DNA from: Trichuris trichiura | Taxonomy: Eukaryota; Nematoda; Enoplea; Trichinellida; Trichuridae | DNA: 64,000 nucleotides | NCBI GenBank assembly: GCA_037903355.1 | Contig: JBAJFE010000014.1 | Span: 4,216,001-4,280,000, forward strand | Reading direction: 5' to 3' | Part shown: positions 35,718-47,593 of the stretch, piece after piece | Layout of the letters: every line of letters begins with the position of its first letter | Position numbering within the stretch: the stretch's first letter is position 1 | Notes under the pieces: generated by a model | Database searches by the model: none | The model's input: only the letters and a program-made list of their open reading frames with translations | What the model was told of the DNA's origin: nothing | Made by a program: the position numbers and the translations under genes

Positions 35718-37268
35718 CGATGGCGGTTTCTGAGCACATAGTCACTCTCTACCTGTACCTAAAAGGAGAAAACTTTTAACGACGTAAACGGTACCAACCA
35801 AAAAGATGAGAAAAGTCGAACGTTACAGTCAGCTGCTCACACACAAACATAAATTTTGGACATCACAAATGAACGACTAAAGTCATGTGCTTTAAGTTAC
35901 AGCTTCTCAACGTTCTTCCTGCCAGAACTCCTTTCCCTCTCCTGCTGACATTCCAGTGCCCCCAAAAGCATCACTGCTCTAAGCGTATTTTTAAGTCAGA
36001 GTTACACGAATAATAGAAATGCCGCCGAAATGACAGCCGTTGACTAGACCCGGACAATCTATTGTAATTCAGCGCACCTTTTATTACCGAAACAATAGGT
36101 GACCCTCGCGAAAATTGCGAATCTGTGAAGGTTACTGACCCTGATAGTGATACTAGACCCTAGAAATGCTTGCTAACTTAATCCATAGTTGATAATGCGT
36201 ACATGACTAAAATGCGACAGCTAATTCTTGTTCGAAACCCAGGCCTCTCGTACCTGATATTACCTTACCGTCAATTATCAACAATGAGCTCTGGTAACTA
36301 GGTACAGATAACTAGTAGGACATCGTAAGGCGTTCCGATATTTGGAGGTTACTCTTGAATGATTTGAAAGGTTGCAGATACTTAACAAAGCAACTGAGTT
36401 CAAAGGCTATCCGCGATTTACTAGCCAAGAAACGGGTAACAAAGTTCGGACAGTCATTTACTGCGGATTTTTCAAAGTAAAAACAACAGCTGGTGTAACT
36501 TTTACTAATGGTAGTGAACTGTTGCACATTTGCAATCGATTCAACGATTTTTCTTCCAAAGTTTGAAGTCCCGGATCCGCAATGTCAGGATAATTACTAT
36601 ATTACAAACCACGTTGGTCCCACTTAATTCGTCAGCACAAAAACGATTTCTTCGTACATTTACTGTAGGCTTTTCTGTTACTGAAAACTTATGATTGAAA
36701 AGTGGATTTCGGACAGCCGGGTGACGTTTCGCGATCGCGCGATTGCAGCAATGCGCTCCCTCAATACAAATCGTTAATCTGAGAGGAACAAAACTGAGCT
36801 TTTAGACCCAGTAGGTTCCGTCTAGGATTTAAACACACAGCACTGTTTTATGCGGGTTGTTGACGATTGGGCAAAGGCGATACCAGTCAATGGCTACCAG
36901 TTTCGTGGGTTTTGTCTTCCGGCTCGCTGTGGCAATGTATTGGATAGGCCAGCAGTGGGCCTGAAGCAGCAAGTTAAAAATGTGGGTTAAAATTTTTGGG
37001 GAGGCAACCCGCCAAACTGCGAGAAATCTAAGCCTTGATGTATTGTTCAAAAGTCACTTGGCTTTACATTCTATTCTGCCATGAGATAAGATCAAAAAGC
37101 ACGAGCAGTCTACATTTCATGCGGCCGCGGGGCTACCTACTTCAGAAAATCGGACATTCTGTTGCACAGGTTCAAGCAACGCCAGACCAACCTGAGAACA
37201 TGAGTAAATTCTTTGAAAGAGCAAGGAGAGTGTCGCGGGAGGAGATGGACCATTAATAATGAGCCTCC
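35718..37268. other. No gene recognised
   Basis: 5' flank of the LRR-Ig gene and unassigned sequence. The 64-81 codon frames near 36.3-36.6 kb and 36.8-37.4 kb show no known domain. Confidence 0.4.
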
Positions 37269-37480
37269 TTAATGTCATGGAAGAGAAATTTGCAGCATCA
37301 GCGATTGTAAAACATGCGACAGAATGTTCCTTTCCTGGTAAGGATGTCACTACTAAATGACTTCGCCGAGAATCTCGTCTCTGTATCAGGAAACTCAAAG
37401 AGATTGTAAATTCGCCGCAACATGTACACCGGTAGAGATTGAGGCGGCAGTGAATAATACATGGTCAGCATTGGAATTTT
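37269..37480 (+). pseudogene. PLE C-terminal relic (third sequence family)
   Basis: Reads VMEEKFAASAIVKHATECSF, then LRRESRLCIRKLKEIVNSPQ and finally EAAVNNTWSALEF, with one internal stop. This matches the end of the PLE protein after GIY-YIG (MENAISASVIVEHASRC, ...LLHLRRIKEALYIQS, ...VSEVW) in order and spacing. It is diverged from both PLE families found elsewhere in the window. Confidence 0.55.
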
Positions 37481-38353
37481 TAATTCAGTGTTACACCTTC
37501 ACTGCTGACCCATCTAACTCACTCCAACAGTGAGCAGAAAGACAGCATGGATGAAATCAGTTGTCGTTGCTAGCCTTTGACTGTCATCGCCCGTACCTAG
37601 CCATCAAAAAGCCACGTAAAAGACTACTACCTGATTCAAACCCTAAAAACGGTGGCTTTGCCGCAGTCGCAATATTACGAAGAAAAGTTCAAATTTATTT
37701 GAGCTCTTGGATTGTACTTGACTAGTCACTAGGGTATGATACGCACTGATGATAGATCAGATATGATACAACGGCTTTGTCAAAGTAATAAGCTCTTCTT
37801 CATAACGGCAAAGCTAGCCGCGCCGTAAATACACAATGGACTTATACAGACAAAATCTCTCTCTTGCAGCATACAAAACTAATTTCGTCCTTCAAAGAAG
37901 AATAAATGCAAATCGATCAAAACGTCCACGCAATCTACTAAGTCAGGCGCAAAGCATTCATTCACTTCACTTTATCTAAGTCAATTAACGTCCTGCCCTT
38001 TACTTCGATAAAATCAACCTTCAGTTGACAAGTCACGTTTCAGATTGTTCCACAGTCGTACACTTTTAACAGAGCTTACTAAAAAGACAAACCAGGTTTG
38101 CACATTGGCCATTTCGTAATGAGGCAGTAAAATGTCGTTTCTCCTTGCCCAATCACTTCAGCTGACATGTTTTTTATCATTACATTTAATACGTCAAATT
38201 GTACATAAACTAACATGTTTATCTGTTATAAAGAAAGTTTTATTTGCGGAGCTTTCGGGGTTTACATTCCTGAACAAGTATACTCTTCGTAGCAAACGAC
38301 AGGCGTATTTTCCGCCAAATCAGACGTAAATAAATGGAGCCCGTTAGGAAAGA
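37481..38353. other. No gene recognised
   Basis: Short frames only. Confidence 0.4.
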
Positions 38354-38475
38354 TTCACCATTTCAACATGATGTTTTTGTACGGGAGTGTGAGTTTTCAT
38401 ATTGAAGAATGTCTTTATTACGGATTTTCTCCCGTTGTGAAAATAACAAAGAGGTTTTAACACTTCTTCCGGAGC

Positions 38476-38504
38476 TTTCGGGTTCTTTCGCGACCCGTCT
38501 TCAG
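38476..38504 (-). ncRNA. Hammerhead-like stem-loop
   Basis: CTGAAGAC, GGGTC...ACCC hairpin, GAAAGCTCCGG, minus strand. It is the exact mirror of the copy at 38541-38569. Confidence 0.42.
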
Positions 38505-38540
38505 CGGTGAAATTATGTATAGATATACATAATTTCACCG

Positions 38541-38569
38541 CTGAAGACGGGTCGCGAAAGAACCCGAAA
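38541..38569 (+). ncRNA. Hammerhead-like stem-loop
   Basis: CTGAAGAC, GGGT, loop CGCGAAAGA, ACCC, GAAAGCTCC. Downstream, a second hairpin CGGGA...TCCG is shared with the copies at 48.3 kb. Confidence 0.45.
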
Positions 38570-38655
38570 GCTCCGGAAGAAGTGTCAAAACCTCTTTGTT
38601 ATTTTCACAACGGGAGAAAATCCGTAATAAAGACATTCTTCACCATTTCAACATG

Positions 38656-39799
38656 CAATAAAATTTTTCCACGGGAAAAAATCGCGCAAGAAAAAATACA
38701 TTTCGCCTACAAAGATGTTAACAAGCAACCATAGTCATTAAGACCTATTTTAGTCAGCAGAAAAAGATCAAATATGCATCTTATCTTAAGGGTAGCTTTG
38801 TTCTTATGAATGAAACAAGCCAGGAAAAGAATTACTAACATGATTATATGCACTAAAACGTAAACTAGGTTGACCAAAGCTCATTTCTCAACAAATATCC
38901 TAATCTAAAGTGTTGTTCTTATCATCGATAAAACGACTTTTATCTAGTAAGAAAACTGCGATCGCCTGAAATAGCACGAGAAGGCCAGGCACACTTTTAG
39001 TTGTAAATAATCGGCTAACGTTGCTAAACTAGTCGCTGAAGAAACAAAGTTTGCAACAAAATCGTATTCTGTTTCTTCTGTACTCTTCCGTTACAAGATA
39101 CAGAACTTAATTCACATTTTCATTTACAGCGTAAGGACAGGTAGAATCGCACTGAATTCAAGAGAAGCCAGAAAAATTCTGTACTCATTTCACATACAAA
39201 GATAAACAGGCTTTATCGAACATTACCGAAAATATTGAAGCTTCCGCAGCCGGCAAATCATAAAACAAAGCACATCATGCGTACGAACTTCAGAACACGG
39301 GTACTAGAAGATCACCTCGAATTGTTCTAACATTGAGCGACTCCATGCAGGGTGTCATAATGTTAGACGCAATTTCTCTTCCTCTTGAGCAAAAGTTCAA
39401 AATCGATGCAACCAATGCACATTACACCAACACTACTCCGCTAAATTTACACAAAATTTGATACCGAAGGAACAATCTTGCGCACCCTTACAGATACCGT
39501 ATCATAAACCCAATACTTGTTTGCAGATACCCAATTGGCCTGATCTTTTTTGTCGCTGAATTAAAAGCATATTTTAAAGCATCCGTGGGGTACAAACAAT
39601 ATAATTCAGTTTTTGTATTACTAACGATGTTTGTAGCAGGTCCTTATAATTTCGCTGTACGCAGTTCCTAAGTAGGAGTTGCGCTATAAATTTTAAAATG
39701 GGAATAGAAACACGTTCAGCAGAGAAACTCGTTCGTTATAAACATTCACTGCACGCAGCACCTAATTCACCTGTGTATCAGTGCATAATGAGAAACGTT
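38656..39799. other. No gene recognised
   Basis: AT-rich. It includes the 3' flank of the ribosomal protein gene. Confidence 0.45.
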
Positions 39800-40259
39800 T
39801 CAGTATCGCTTAATGTAGTAGAAGCTTCCAGGTTTCACAGTAAGTTTCTTTGAATACATATCCGTATGACTTTTCCAGTAGCGGTTATATTTTTTGTATC
39901 CTTCCGATGCTTCCTTATAGTCAAAGTCGTTTGGCTTCAGAGTTGGAAAAAGACCTGACCAATGAGCTTGCATAACCAACCTTTCAACAATCATTTGCTG
40001 TCGATTACAAAGTCCAGTTATTCTCTGCGGTAATACTGTACCGTCATTTCTCATAAACTGTCGCAAAATTAGCACGTCCTAGACGAGAAAGACACACCGG
40101 CAAATGCAAACATGGAGTTTTTATAATTACCATAAAAGAGAGCTCCAAGCCAAGACGGCAGAGTGGGCACGCTTTTGAAGGGCCATTAGAAGGAATCAAC
40201 CGCTCCGCGCGGTCCGATTGGACAAGCTCGCCATGTACCTTTGATAATAAAAGTCCCAT
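39800..40259 (-). CDS. mrps-18A: Mitochondrial small-subunit ribosomal protein bS18 (MRPS18A-like)
   Basis: Structural protein of the mitochondrial ribosome of the S18 family. Two exons: 40131-40259 and 39800-40078, with a 52-bp intron (GTAATT...GTCTAG) joined in phase, giving 135 codons plus stop. The core is clear: ACPLCRLGLELSF with the CxxC zinc-type pair, then across the junction FMDVLILRQFMRNDGTVLP, RITGLC (the signature RITGLC..Q) and QAHWSGLFP. The C-terminal region (FDYKEASEGYKKYNRYWKSH...) is lineage specific. Start at 40259 is the first ATG in the open frame. The short N-terminus lacks an obvious targeting peptide, so a further upstream exon ending before ...KVHGELV is possible. 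Choice of the MRPS18A paralogue over B and C rests on memory of VLILRQFMR-like and LPQRITGLC wording and is moderate. Confidence 0.85.
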
Positions 40260-40639
40260 TTACTCCTGGAATTCATCAACTAATTCCTTACCCTTGTAAC
40301 ATTTCCTTCCACTTGCTCCACAACTAAAAATTTTGCGCAATGAGTAAACGAACAGCTTTGTTATTTTAAATTATTATGGGATAGCTGCAAATTTAAGTCC
40401 GTTCTCGGGAACATGTTTACTTCAAAAAAGAAACTAAGAGTTGCTATTAAGATGCTGAAAACAGAAAAAGCGAGATCAGAACGTCCCGAAGTTACCGCTA
40501 CGGTAAACGTTTTTCTGAGTGCGAAATTATCTGGCATAAACTTTCTGATAACATGAAGCGACGTTCCTACACTCGAAATATAGCTTCCTGTTAAAGCGGT
40601 AAATTTTGAGACCTCTTACACTGCTGCTGGCAGCTTCAG
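40260..40639. other. Upstream flank of the bS18 gene
   Basis: No frame or repeat recognised. It may hold the promoter or a first exon of the ribosomal protein gene. Confidence 0.4.
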
Positions 40640-40812
40640 CTCCTTTACCCTGCTGAGGACGGAACAAGAGCAGTTCCGAAACGTACGGTACGAACTCGTT
40701 CTGTATTTTTCTCTAACAATTTGCTCATCCATTCGTTGGTAGAGCACTTTGAAGTTTATTTACAGATATATCCAACAGGCCAAACCCGTGAACCAAAAGA
40801 TCAACTATTAAA
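40640..40812 (+). mobile_element. Solo PLE terminal repeat (single, not inverted)
   Basis: Contains the stem-loop, then TTCTGTATTTTTCTCTAAC, TTTGCTCATCCATTCGTTGG, AGCACTTTGAAGTTTA and ACAGGCCAAACCCGTGAACC in the same order as the right ends of the hairpins at 8.7 and 55.0 kb. No opposing arm was found. Confidence 0.65.
40653..40681 (+). ncRNA. Hammerhead-like stem-loop
   Basis: CTGAGGAC, GGAAC, loop AAGAGCA, GTTCC, GAAAC, CGTACG. It differs from the copy at 8623 only in the variable base of CTGANGA. Confidence 0.42.
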
Positions 40813-41723
40813 GCGGTAAACGTTTAAACCTTACTCTTTCTGACGCGCCTAGCGGGAGCCTTCCAAACCAACATACGAGGTGATGATAACCAGAATAAAT
40901 CACACAGCCGATTCATCATTCCCAAGTAACGCGATGGTTATAAGCCAAGTAACCACAGTACCCTTTAAAATACTAACTAAATTTTTACTTATGCTCACGT
41001 TAACCCTCGGTGTGAAGTAACTTACTTCAGGCCAGTCTGTTATGCAACCTGTAGTATTCCCCATTGGTGAGCTACTGAATAAACTTGTTTGTAGCACAAT
41101 GCTCATGCTTCATAATCGGCGCTCAAAATTTATTTGAAATTGCTTAATTATAGTGCAAGAAAATTGGAAAGAAAAATTGCTTTGCTTTTTATTTTTCTTT
41201 GCCGACGACCTCTAAAACAGCTTTTATTTTATTCTGCCGCCATTGCTCCTGTAACTCCTCATTTTTCGTCTTCGAATAGGAATTTTTAATATCGCATGTT
41301 CCTTAGACGTCATCACCTGTATTGGCCAATGTCTTCGTTTTAACTGGTAATGATTCAATCATTTGTTGGCTGGAAATTCGTTTCTTGTCTACCGGCACTG
41401 TTCTCTATGAGAAAGTAGAAGCGTTTCTCAAATATTAATAGAATAGGATTGCACCAGTGCATTAATAGGCAACCGATATTCAAGCAAGTAAAATAATACG
41501 TTCCAAAAAAACCTTAAAGTGAGTTACCTCTTACAGCGCATAAAGGTTTTGTCGCGCGGCTATTGACTAGTGGAAAAACATCGGATAAGGAACAGCTGAA
41601 ACCTGCATTCACTCTGTAAGTTGCTGTTCTGTGGTTGAAACACTATTTGTACACTTCCTTCCGCTAGCATGTGAATGGTTCACTGTGTAGTTTATCTGTT
41701 TTTGTATCTTCGGTAAGCTATTT
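40813..41723. other. No gene recognised
   Basis: Likely upstream flank of the gene starting at 41724. No domain or RNA gene seen. Confidence 0.4.
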
Positions 41724-42823
41724 ATGGAGAAACCAAGGTATAAGCCTGAGCTGTTGATAAAATTGAATTCTCAGCTCAAAGAAATGAAGGTACCACGTGG
41801 TTATTTATTCGAGCGGACTATTCTTACGCAGCGTTGTCTAGAATGATTTAGTAGCTATAGAACGACAAATGTGCCGGTATGAAAACAGCTGTGTCAAAGC
41901 TTCGGTTAAAACTGGCAATGTACTGTCTGGCTGGAATCATTTGGATACGCAAGCCGATTCATTAGAAGAGACGTAGGCGCTTTCCTTGGAAGTTTTATCT
42001 TTCACTGTTTACTACAGGTCACCGTCGAACCAAAATCAAGGCAGGCACTTCAGGATTGAACGCCTCTTCTCATTTTCTTCTCCTTCCACAGAGAAGGTCA
42101 GTTGAACTGTACGCGTGCCATGGGCTTTTATCGCCTGCTGTGCTTTAGATTAGTAGAGAAATGTTGACGGAGCAGGAATCTATCGAGAAAGGTATGCATG
42201 TTTACCTTTAGTTTTATTCGTCATTCCGCCACGTTTAAGAATTGGAAAGTGACAATAATGCTAATAACGTGCACCAGTCAAAGACTTCCAAATGTCGCAC
42301 AAGCAGTAGTAACAGTCGGCCCCGGAAACGACAAAGGTATCAATAGAATTAATGTCCGATTCTCTTAGTAATTCCATTATGTTATCGCAGATGAAACATT
42401 GGCGTTTCTCGTTCGATTTTGAGTCCTCTGCGCCGAGTGAATAGAAACTGGCCTATAACCATACGCTTCAGTATTTTGAAAGCTCTTGATATGTTACATT
42501 TGCAACGCGGGAGAAATATTTTGTAATTGTAAGACGTTTTGATCCAGTGGAGAACTCATCCGCTACATTTCAGCCACTGAAACAAGGCGTGTATTAGATG
42601 AATTCTTCCGCAGGTACTGCATTCTTAGAGCCGAGAAAGTGACTGAAGCTATTCAGTATCAAGGAATTGGCTCATTCAGCAAAGCGCTTATCACTTTGAA
42701 AAGGTGTACGCCTAAAAAATGCGTGAATCGTTGGCTTGCTTTTATTTTGCTCATAGCTTTTTCTTTACCCGACTGGAGAAGTTGTTATCTGCTCGTGTTG
42801 ATCATTATCATCATATTTTATAA
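41724..42823 (+). CDS. Four-exon gene for a small helical protein, family not recognised
   Basis: Exons 41724-41789, 42149-42191, 42574-42703 and 42757-42823 join in phase (introns 359, 382 and 53 bp; acceptors GCTTTAG, ATTTCAG, CTCATAG) to give 101 codons plus TAA. Stretches are MEKPRYKPELLIKLNSQLKE, then ISREMLTEQESIEK, ATETRRVLDEFFRRYCILRA, EKVTEAIQYQGIGSFSKALI and a last exon RLEKLLSARVDHYHHIL. The product is charged and mostly helical, with no signal peptide or membrane span, so it is probably a small subunit of a cytosolic or nuclear complex. The frame is open over all four exons and the splice signals resemble those of the known genes here, which is why I call it. A downstream frame (about 43066-43191, FADESTNINYGQDQQTICAL) also looks coding and might be a further or alternative exon. 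Confidence 0.55.
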
Positions 42824-44529
42824 AGTTTGGTGTCAAGTGCACCTTTCTTCGGAAGATAGCGTTTTTTGTGTCTCTCATTTCGAAAAGTTCATAATGCATG
42901 TTGACAAAAGCTGGATAATTTACTTGCTTTTAATGGTCAATATCGTTTCGTTTGACTTCTTTGGCTTATACATAGGTGCATGTCGCTACGTTTCAGTTTC
43001 GAACGTCCTGTGAAAATATTTTCTTTCATTTTGCTAACATAAAGTTTTCGTGGGTGCAGTTCGCCGACGAATCAACTAATATAAATTATGGACAAGACCA
43101 GCAAACCATCTGCGCGCTCCCTATGGCTGATCTAAGGCTAGAAACTGAGCTGAAGTATATGTCGAAATGTAGGTGTCAGTTAAGTTCCTGATCTTCTACA
43201 GCCCTTGAGAGTGAAGTAGAACCGATGAGAGGGGGAAGAAAGAGAGAAAGAAGGGTAACTTGTGTTAGTGGGAAATGAAACGAAGGAGAATTCTTTCTTT
43301 CACTTAAGGCAGCCAGTTTCCAGACGCTGACTCCGACGCAGAGAGGAAAAATGAAAAGGCTACTCTTTCTGAATACATTATTTATCACCATAAAGGACCA
43401 ATGTAGAACAGTGGCCAAAGAATCCATTAGGTTTGATCAATAGCTTAGTTCCAGCATCAGTTTTCGCTGGTTTAGTCAGTGACATAGTAAATAGAACACT
43501 TAAGCTATTCGAAGAGGAATAGGCTGTGAGCGTACGCAAGTTAGGGAAGGCTAAATCGAAACGGTTACTTTGAATCATACTTTATTCACTCTTATTGTGC
43601 CAATGCCCCTTGGACAACGCTATTGCCGTTTGGTCACAGGCGTTCCAACATTGGTTTTTGAGAACTGGTTGGAGAGCTCACATCGGCGATTCGACTAAGA
43701 ATGTCTCTTACTTCAACGCCTGTTGCCTTCTTAACACCGATTGACGTTAAACTAAGCCAAGTTCAAATATCTGTGGTTCAGCGCCACCTTTCTCGTTCCA
43801 GTGCTCCCTTGAGAATTAATGTCTCGAACACTTTTTTCAGCGATACGAAAGAAAGCTGGATTGAGATTAAGCATTACTGAACAACTATCACGCCAAGGAC
43901 CTTCCTTCCGTCATTTAGCCTGAATTGGAATTTTCCTGTGCAGTTACCATCAGGGCTTGGTTCTTTAAATGCTGATCAGCATATGGAATTAACAAACGAA
44001 TAGTTGGCTTATGAGTGAATCATCGCCAATTAGAAGGATGCCACACTGCAGCTTCATTATTCTTTATCATTGAAAATGACGCAAATAAGTCCCAGAAGCT
44101 GCAAAGTCATTACCCAATTTTTCCTTAACAACTACTGATCCATTCATAGCAGGCCATTTGTTCCGTAGAAAGGTAGGGTCGTGAACCCTAGGATACGAAC
44201 AGCTGCGGACTTCTTAGGAAACATCCTGCATTCATAAGCAACGTTAAGGTAGTGATATTTAAATTGCAGGAAATGATGATTACCAATTGCTTTGTACAGT
44301 TTAAACAATGCATTGAGGATAAAATATCTTGTAACGGCGCAGATGTTTTCACGGAAAAAACTGCAGGGAGCCTGTTTAGTGAAATTAGCTTTAAGCAGTC
44401 AGAGCTTTCATGGCCTCTAGGCCCCAGTCTCAGGGATATGAATGGCCTATAAAAATTACTTGCCGTTTGCAGAACATGAAATTTTTACGCTAGCTGCTAG
44501 AGCAGCTACTGTGGGGTTCAACCCCTTAG
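42824..44529. other. Mostly unassigned; possible exon 43066-43191; PLE scrap at 44116-44155
   Basis: A protein-like frame ends at 43191 (see the gene at 41724). A 40-bp scrap at 44116-44155 (TTTTTCCTTAACAACTACTG) resembles the PLE terminal repeat block. Nothing else recognised. Confidence 0.35.
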
Positions 44530-47070
44530 TCCTTGTCTCAGAAGTTAATCTGTTTTTTTAAAGGAATGTGTATCCCGTTAAAGATAAAATAAACTTTTAT
44601 TCTCTGTAGCTTTCAGGTCGCGCTTGACGCGTCCTCGGCGGTGGTAAAATTGATATAATTGGTGAGTGCAAGGTTGCCAATCAATCGGTCTTAACGGTTT
44701 AAAACGAATTTTTGAGGTCTTGTTTCTTGAAGTTTCTTCTGTCTGTCAGCTGGCTGTGTCTGTTGTTGCCAACGTATAGTGTCATCTTACTAGGTGCCTG
44801 TTAAATTATTTTCCGAATTTGTCGTCGTTGTTTCACGCTGTTTCTTTCAATTCTTATTTTGTGTTTCATAACTGCCAGAAAAAATCTTCGATCTCTTCTT
44901 GTCATCTACGCCACAGAAATCAAGGAACCAGAAATAATCAAATTAATAACGCAGCTTAAGTTCGCATCTAATTACAGACCCCCTGAGCTCTATGCTCTTC
45001 TAAAAGTGCACAAACTAGAGGTCCCATTAAGGCCGATAGTCTCTACAATGATCAGCTCCACAAGTGAACTCAGTCGGTACTCAAAAAGATCATCAATCCT
45101 TTAACCGGCAAGGAACCTTCATTTGTCAAAAATAGAAAAACTGTCGTCAACGAAATACGAAACTGTCACTTGGATCCAAACAAGATTCTGGTGAGGTACG
45201 ACGTGAAAGAATTATTCCTTAGCATTCCAATATCAGATATATCGGATACTTTATACAATCTCCTAAATGCGGATACAAATCTCCTCAGCAGGACTAAATT
45301 AAATCCTCTTCATATCATCAAGCTATTGTCTATCTGCTTGCAAAAAAGCAATTATTTCACTTTTGATAACAAGTTCTACAAACAGTTCAGCGGAGTCCCT
45401 ATGAGCAGCTCATTATCCCCTGTGTAGAAATCTTCATGAAATAATTTGAAAGACAAATGGGTCCACACTTTTTCAAAAGGTACGTAGATGACAATTTCGT
45501 AATTATAAAAAATGGAAAAGAAGAAAAATTTCTACGCTTCCTTAACAGCATCCGCCCTAACCAAATTCTCTTCACAATGGAAAAAGAAGAAAACAGAACT
45601 CTTCCCTTTCTTGATGCTTCAATTATTTGCACTAACCAAGAGTTTAAAACCAGAGTTTGCAGGAAACCAACACTTACAGACCAATATCCCAGTTTCTCGT
45701 CATCACCCATGTTCGGTTATGCGAAGAATTCTGTCAAGAATGGTTGACAGAGCAATCAACTTGTGCAATCCTAAATATCTCCAGTCAGAACTTAGCTTCA
45801 TTAGAAAAATTTTCTACAAAAACAGTTATCCTAAATCTTTTATTGACCACGTGCTCAAGTACAAGCTTCGCAAAAGTAAGTCTCCCGAACCAAATACTTT
45901 GCACAATCCCTGTTTAGTTATTCCCTATGTGGCAGAACTGAGCAAAAACATTGTCCGGCTGGAAAGACGATTAGGTTTCAGAGTCTTTTTCAACAGTTTC
46001 CCCAACCTCAGATCAATTCTTCGCACGGACAAAACGAAAGTCCCAGCAAACGAAAAGACGGGGTTAATCTATGCGATCGAATGCACTTGCTCAGGAGTGT
46101 ACATTGAAGAAACAGGCAATACTCTGGAACACCGATTCAACAAACATATAAAGAAGCCTAATAGTTACAACTACGCAAAAAACAACCTCTACAATAATGG
46201 CACTGCTATAGCACATCTTGGAAGACCAGTATTAGATCCAAGAGTTACCATGGAAAAAGCGATACGAGCTTCCGCTGTGGTGGAACACGCAGCTCACTGC
46301 AATCAGCCTTTGCAACCGGAACTCTTGTGCTATGAAAGTTATGTACGATTGCTAAGATTTAAAGAGGCCTTTTACATTAGACACAATGTGGCCTACCATC
46401 AGAATCAAGGAGCAAAAATAAATGAACCGTGAGTTAACACTGTTACCCGTTCCAGCTGCTGCTCACTAAACTGATTGCATACAAGAACGTTTGGAACATG
46501 TGAAGAAATATGGTAACACTGCATTATAAAACCGTGGAACCTTATAGGTAGACCACCACATATGAAAAATATAAGAAGAGAAAATGAATAAATTTACACA
46601 GAACCAAATGGCAAACATGAAACAGATTATTAGATATGATCCAAATGAAAAATAGAGAAATCTGCATTACACATGGAATCACCATGAAACGAATTTAACC
46701 TATATGGAACACAAAATAAGAAGGGGATAAGACAGCGTGGAATAACGAAAAATTCGGAAAATAAATTAACAGACACCTAGTAAGATGACATTATATGTAC
46801 GCAACGAAAGACGCAGCCAGCTGGCAGACAGAAGAAACTTCAAGAAACAAGACTTTAAAGCATTCGTTTTAAACCGTTAAGACCGATTGATTGACAACCT
46901 CGCACTCACCAATTGCATCAATTTTACCACCGCCGAGGACGCATCACGCGCGCCCCCAAAGCTACGGAGAATAAAAGTTTCTCATATCTTTAACGGGATA
47001 CACATTCCTTAAAAAGAAACAGATTAACATGAAAACCTGCAGTCCCGTACCAAGAAGCTACATCTTCAAA
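44530..47070 (+). mobile_element. Penelope-like element copy A with inverted terminal regions
   Basis: A frameshifted RT/GIY-YIG gene (44874-46432) is bracketed by inverted repeats. The left part, about 44545-44870, is complementary to about 46640-47040. Pairs include CGGTCTTAACGGTTTAAAAC against GTTTTAAACCGTTAAGACCG, and GGCGGTGGTAAAATT against AATTTTACCACCGCC. Each side keeps a degenerate stem-loop (left 44611-44638, minus; right 46933-46960, plus). The tail TGAAAACCTGCAGTCCCGTA ends the right side. No clear target-site duplication was found. Confidence 0.78.
44874..46432 (+). pseudogene. PLE reverse transcriptase / GIY-YIG protein, frameshifted
   Basis: In order: YALLKVHKLEVPLRPIVSTM (RT fingers), VRYDVKELFLSIPI (motif A), GVPMSSSLSP (motif B), FKRYVDDNFVII (YVDD catalytic box), LRFLNSIRPNQILFTMEKEE, FLDASIICTN. 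After frame changes near 45.10, 45.43 and 45.71 kb come MVDRAINLCNPKYLQSEL and the GIY-YIG nuclease (GLIYAIECTCSGVYIEETG), then EKAIRASAVVEHAAHCNQ and RFKEAFYIRH near the end. At least three disruptions make it inactive. It is 5'-truncated relative to usual PLE proteins. The first part of the frame from 45512 is an out-of-frame shadow until about 45.71 kb. Confidence 0.82.
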
Positions 47071-47593
47071 ATTTCTAAAGTGTATCATTAATTTTTTTTA
47101 AGGCTGAAATTATTTCTTGAACCGACGAAGCTTAGTGGTCGCGACATCTCTAATTCTTTTCCCATTATGGCAACAAGTTTTTTGTGCGAGATTTTGTGCT
47201 AGAGCGAAAAATGTACCCTGGAACGCGCTTTGCCTATCATCAAAAATGGGTTTATTTCGAACGGCTGTGATGCAAAATCTTGATAGCGAAACCTCAACGT
47301 CAGAGGCCTCGAAAGGCGGAAGTGCCGAATGCTTTGAGATGTAGAACGATGTCCAAAGCCTGAGACGTCCGCATACTAAATGGGCGACAATCAAAATAAG
47401 TCAAATTGTCAGAAGGTTCAAAATCTGGAAGTAGGCCGAAACTTCTTGTGAGTTTAAATTACAATTAAAGAAGAAATGATAGCTGTAGTAAAGGGCAAGT
47501 TTTTTTTTTACTGCACAGTTCCGATACGCAGTTCTATCATTTCAGAAGGTCGTATTTTTTAGATTTCAACTTTTGTTCATTTGATCTGCAAAT
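47071..47593. other. No gene recognised
   Basis: Frames on both strands at 47.1-47.4 kb overlap and show no known domain. This lies between PLE copies A and C. Confidence 0.4.

Larger units (their letters stand above)
38354..38655. mobile_element. Non-coding PLE inverted-repeat insertion with 17-bp TSD
   Basis: Near-perfect palindrome (arms about 38400-38522 and 38523-38638) whose centre is ATTATGTATAGATATACATA. It is flanked by the identical 17-bp TTCACCATTTCAACATG at 38354-38370 and 38639-38655. The tail CCCGTACAAAAACAT on the left, in reverse, matches the 3' tails at 46.9-47.1 and 48.4-48.5 kb, so the insertion is of the PLE type found at 44.5-48.5 kb. Each arm carries a stem-loop. It is young, since the duplication is perfect. 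Confidence 0.82.

Noticed and set aside
42639..43013. 124-codon plus-strand frame read as one gene
   Set aside because: Its first third is exon 3 of the gene at 41724. The remainder runs through a 53-bp intron and hydrophobic AT-rich sequence, so the spliced model is better.
45512..45710. Start of the 306-codon frame at 45512-46432
   Set aside because: Its first 65 or so codons are an out-of-frame shadow of the PLE RT. The true reading enters this frame only after a frameshift near 45.71 kb.
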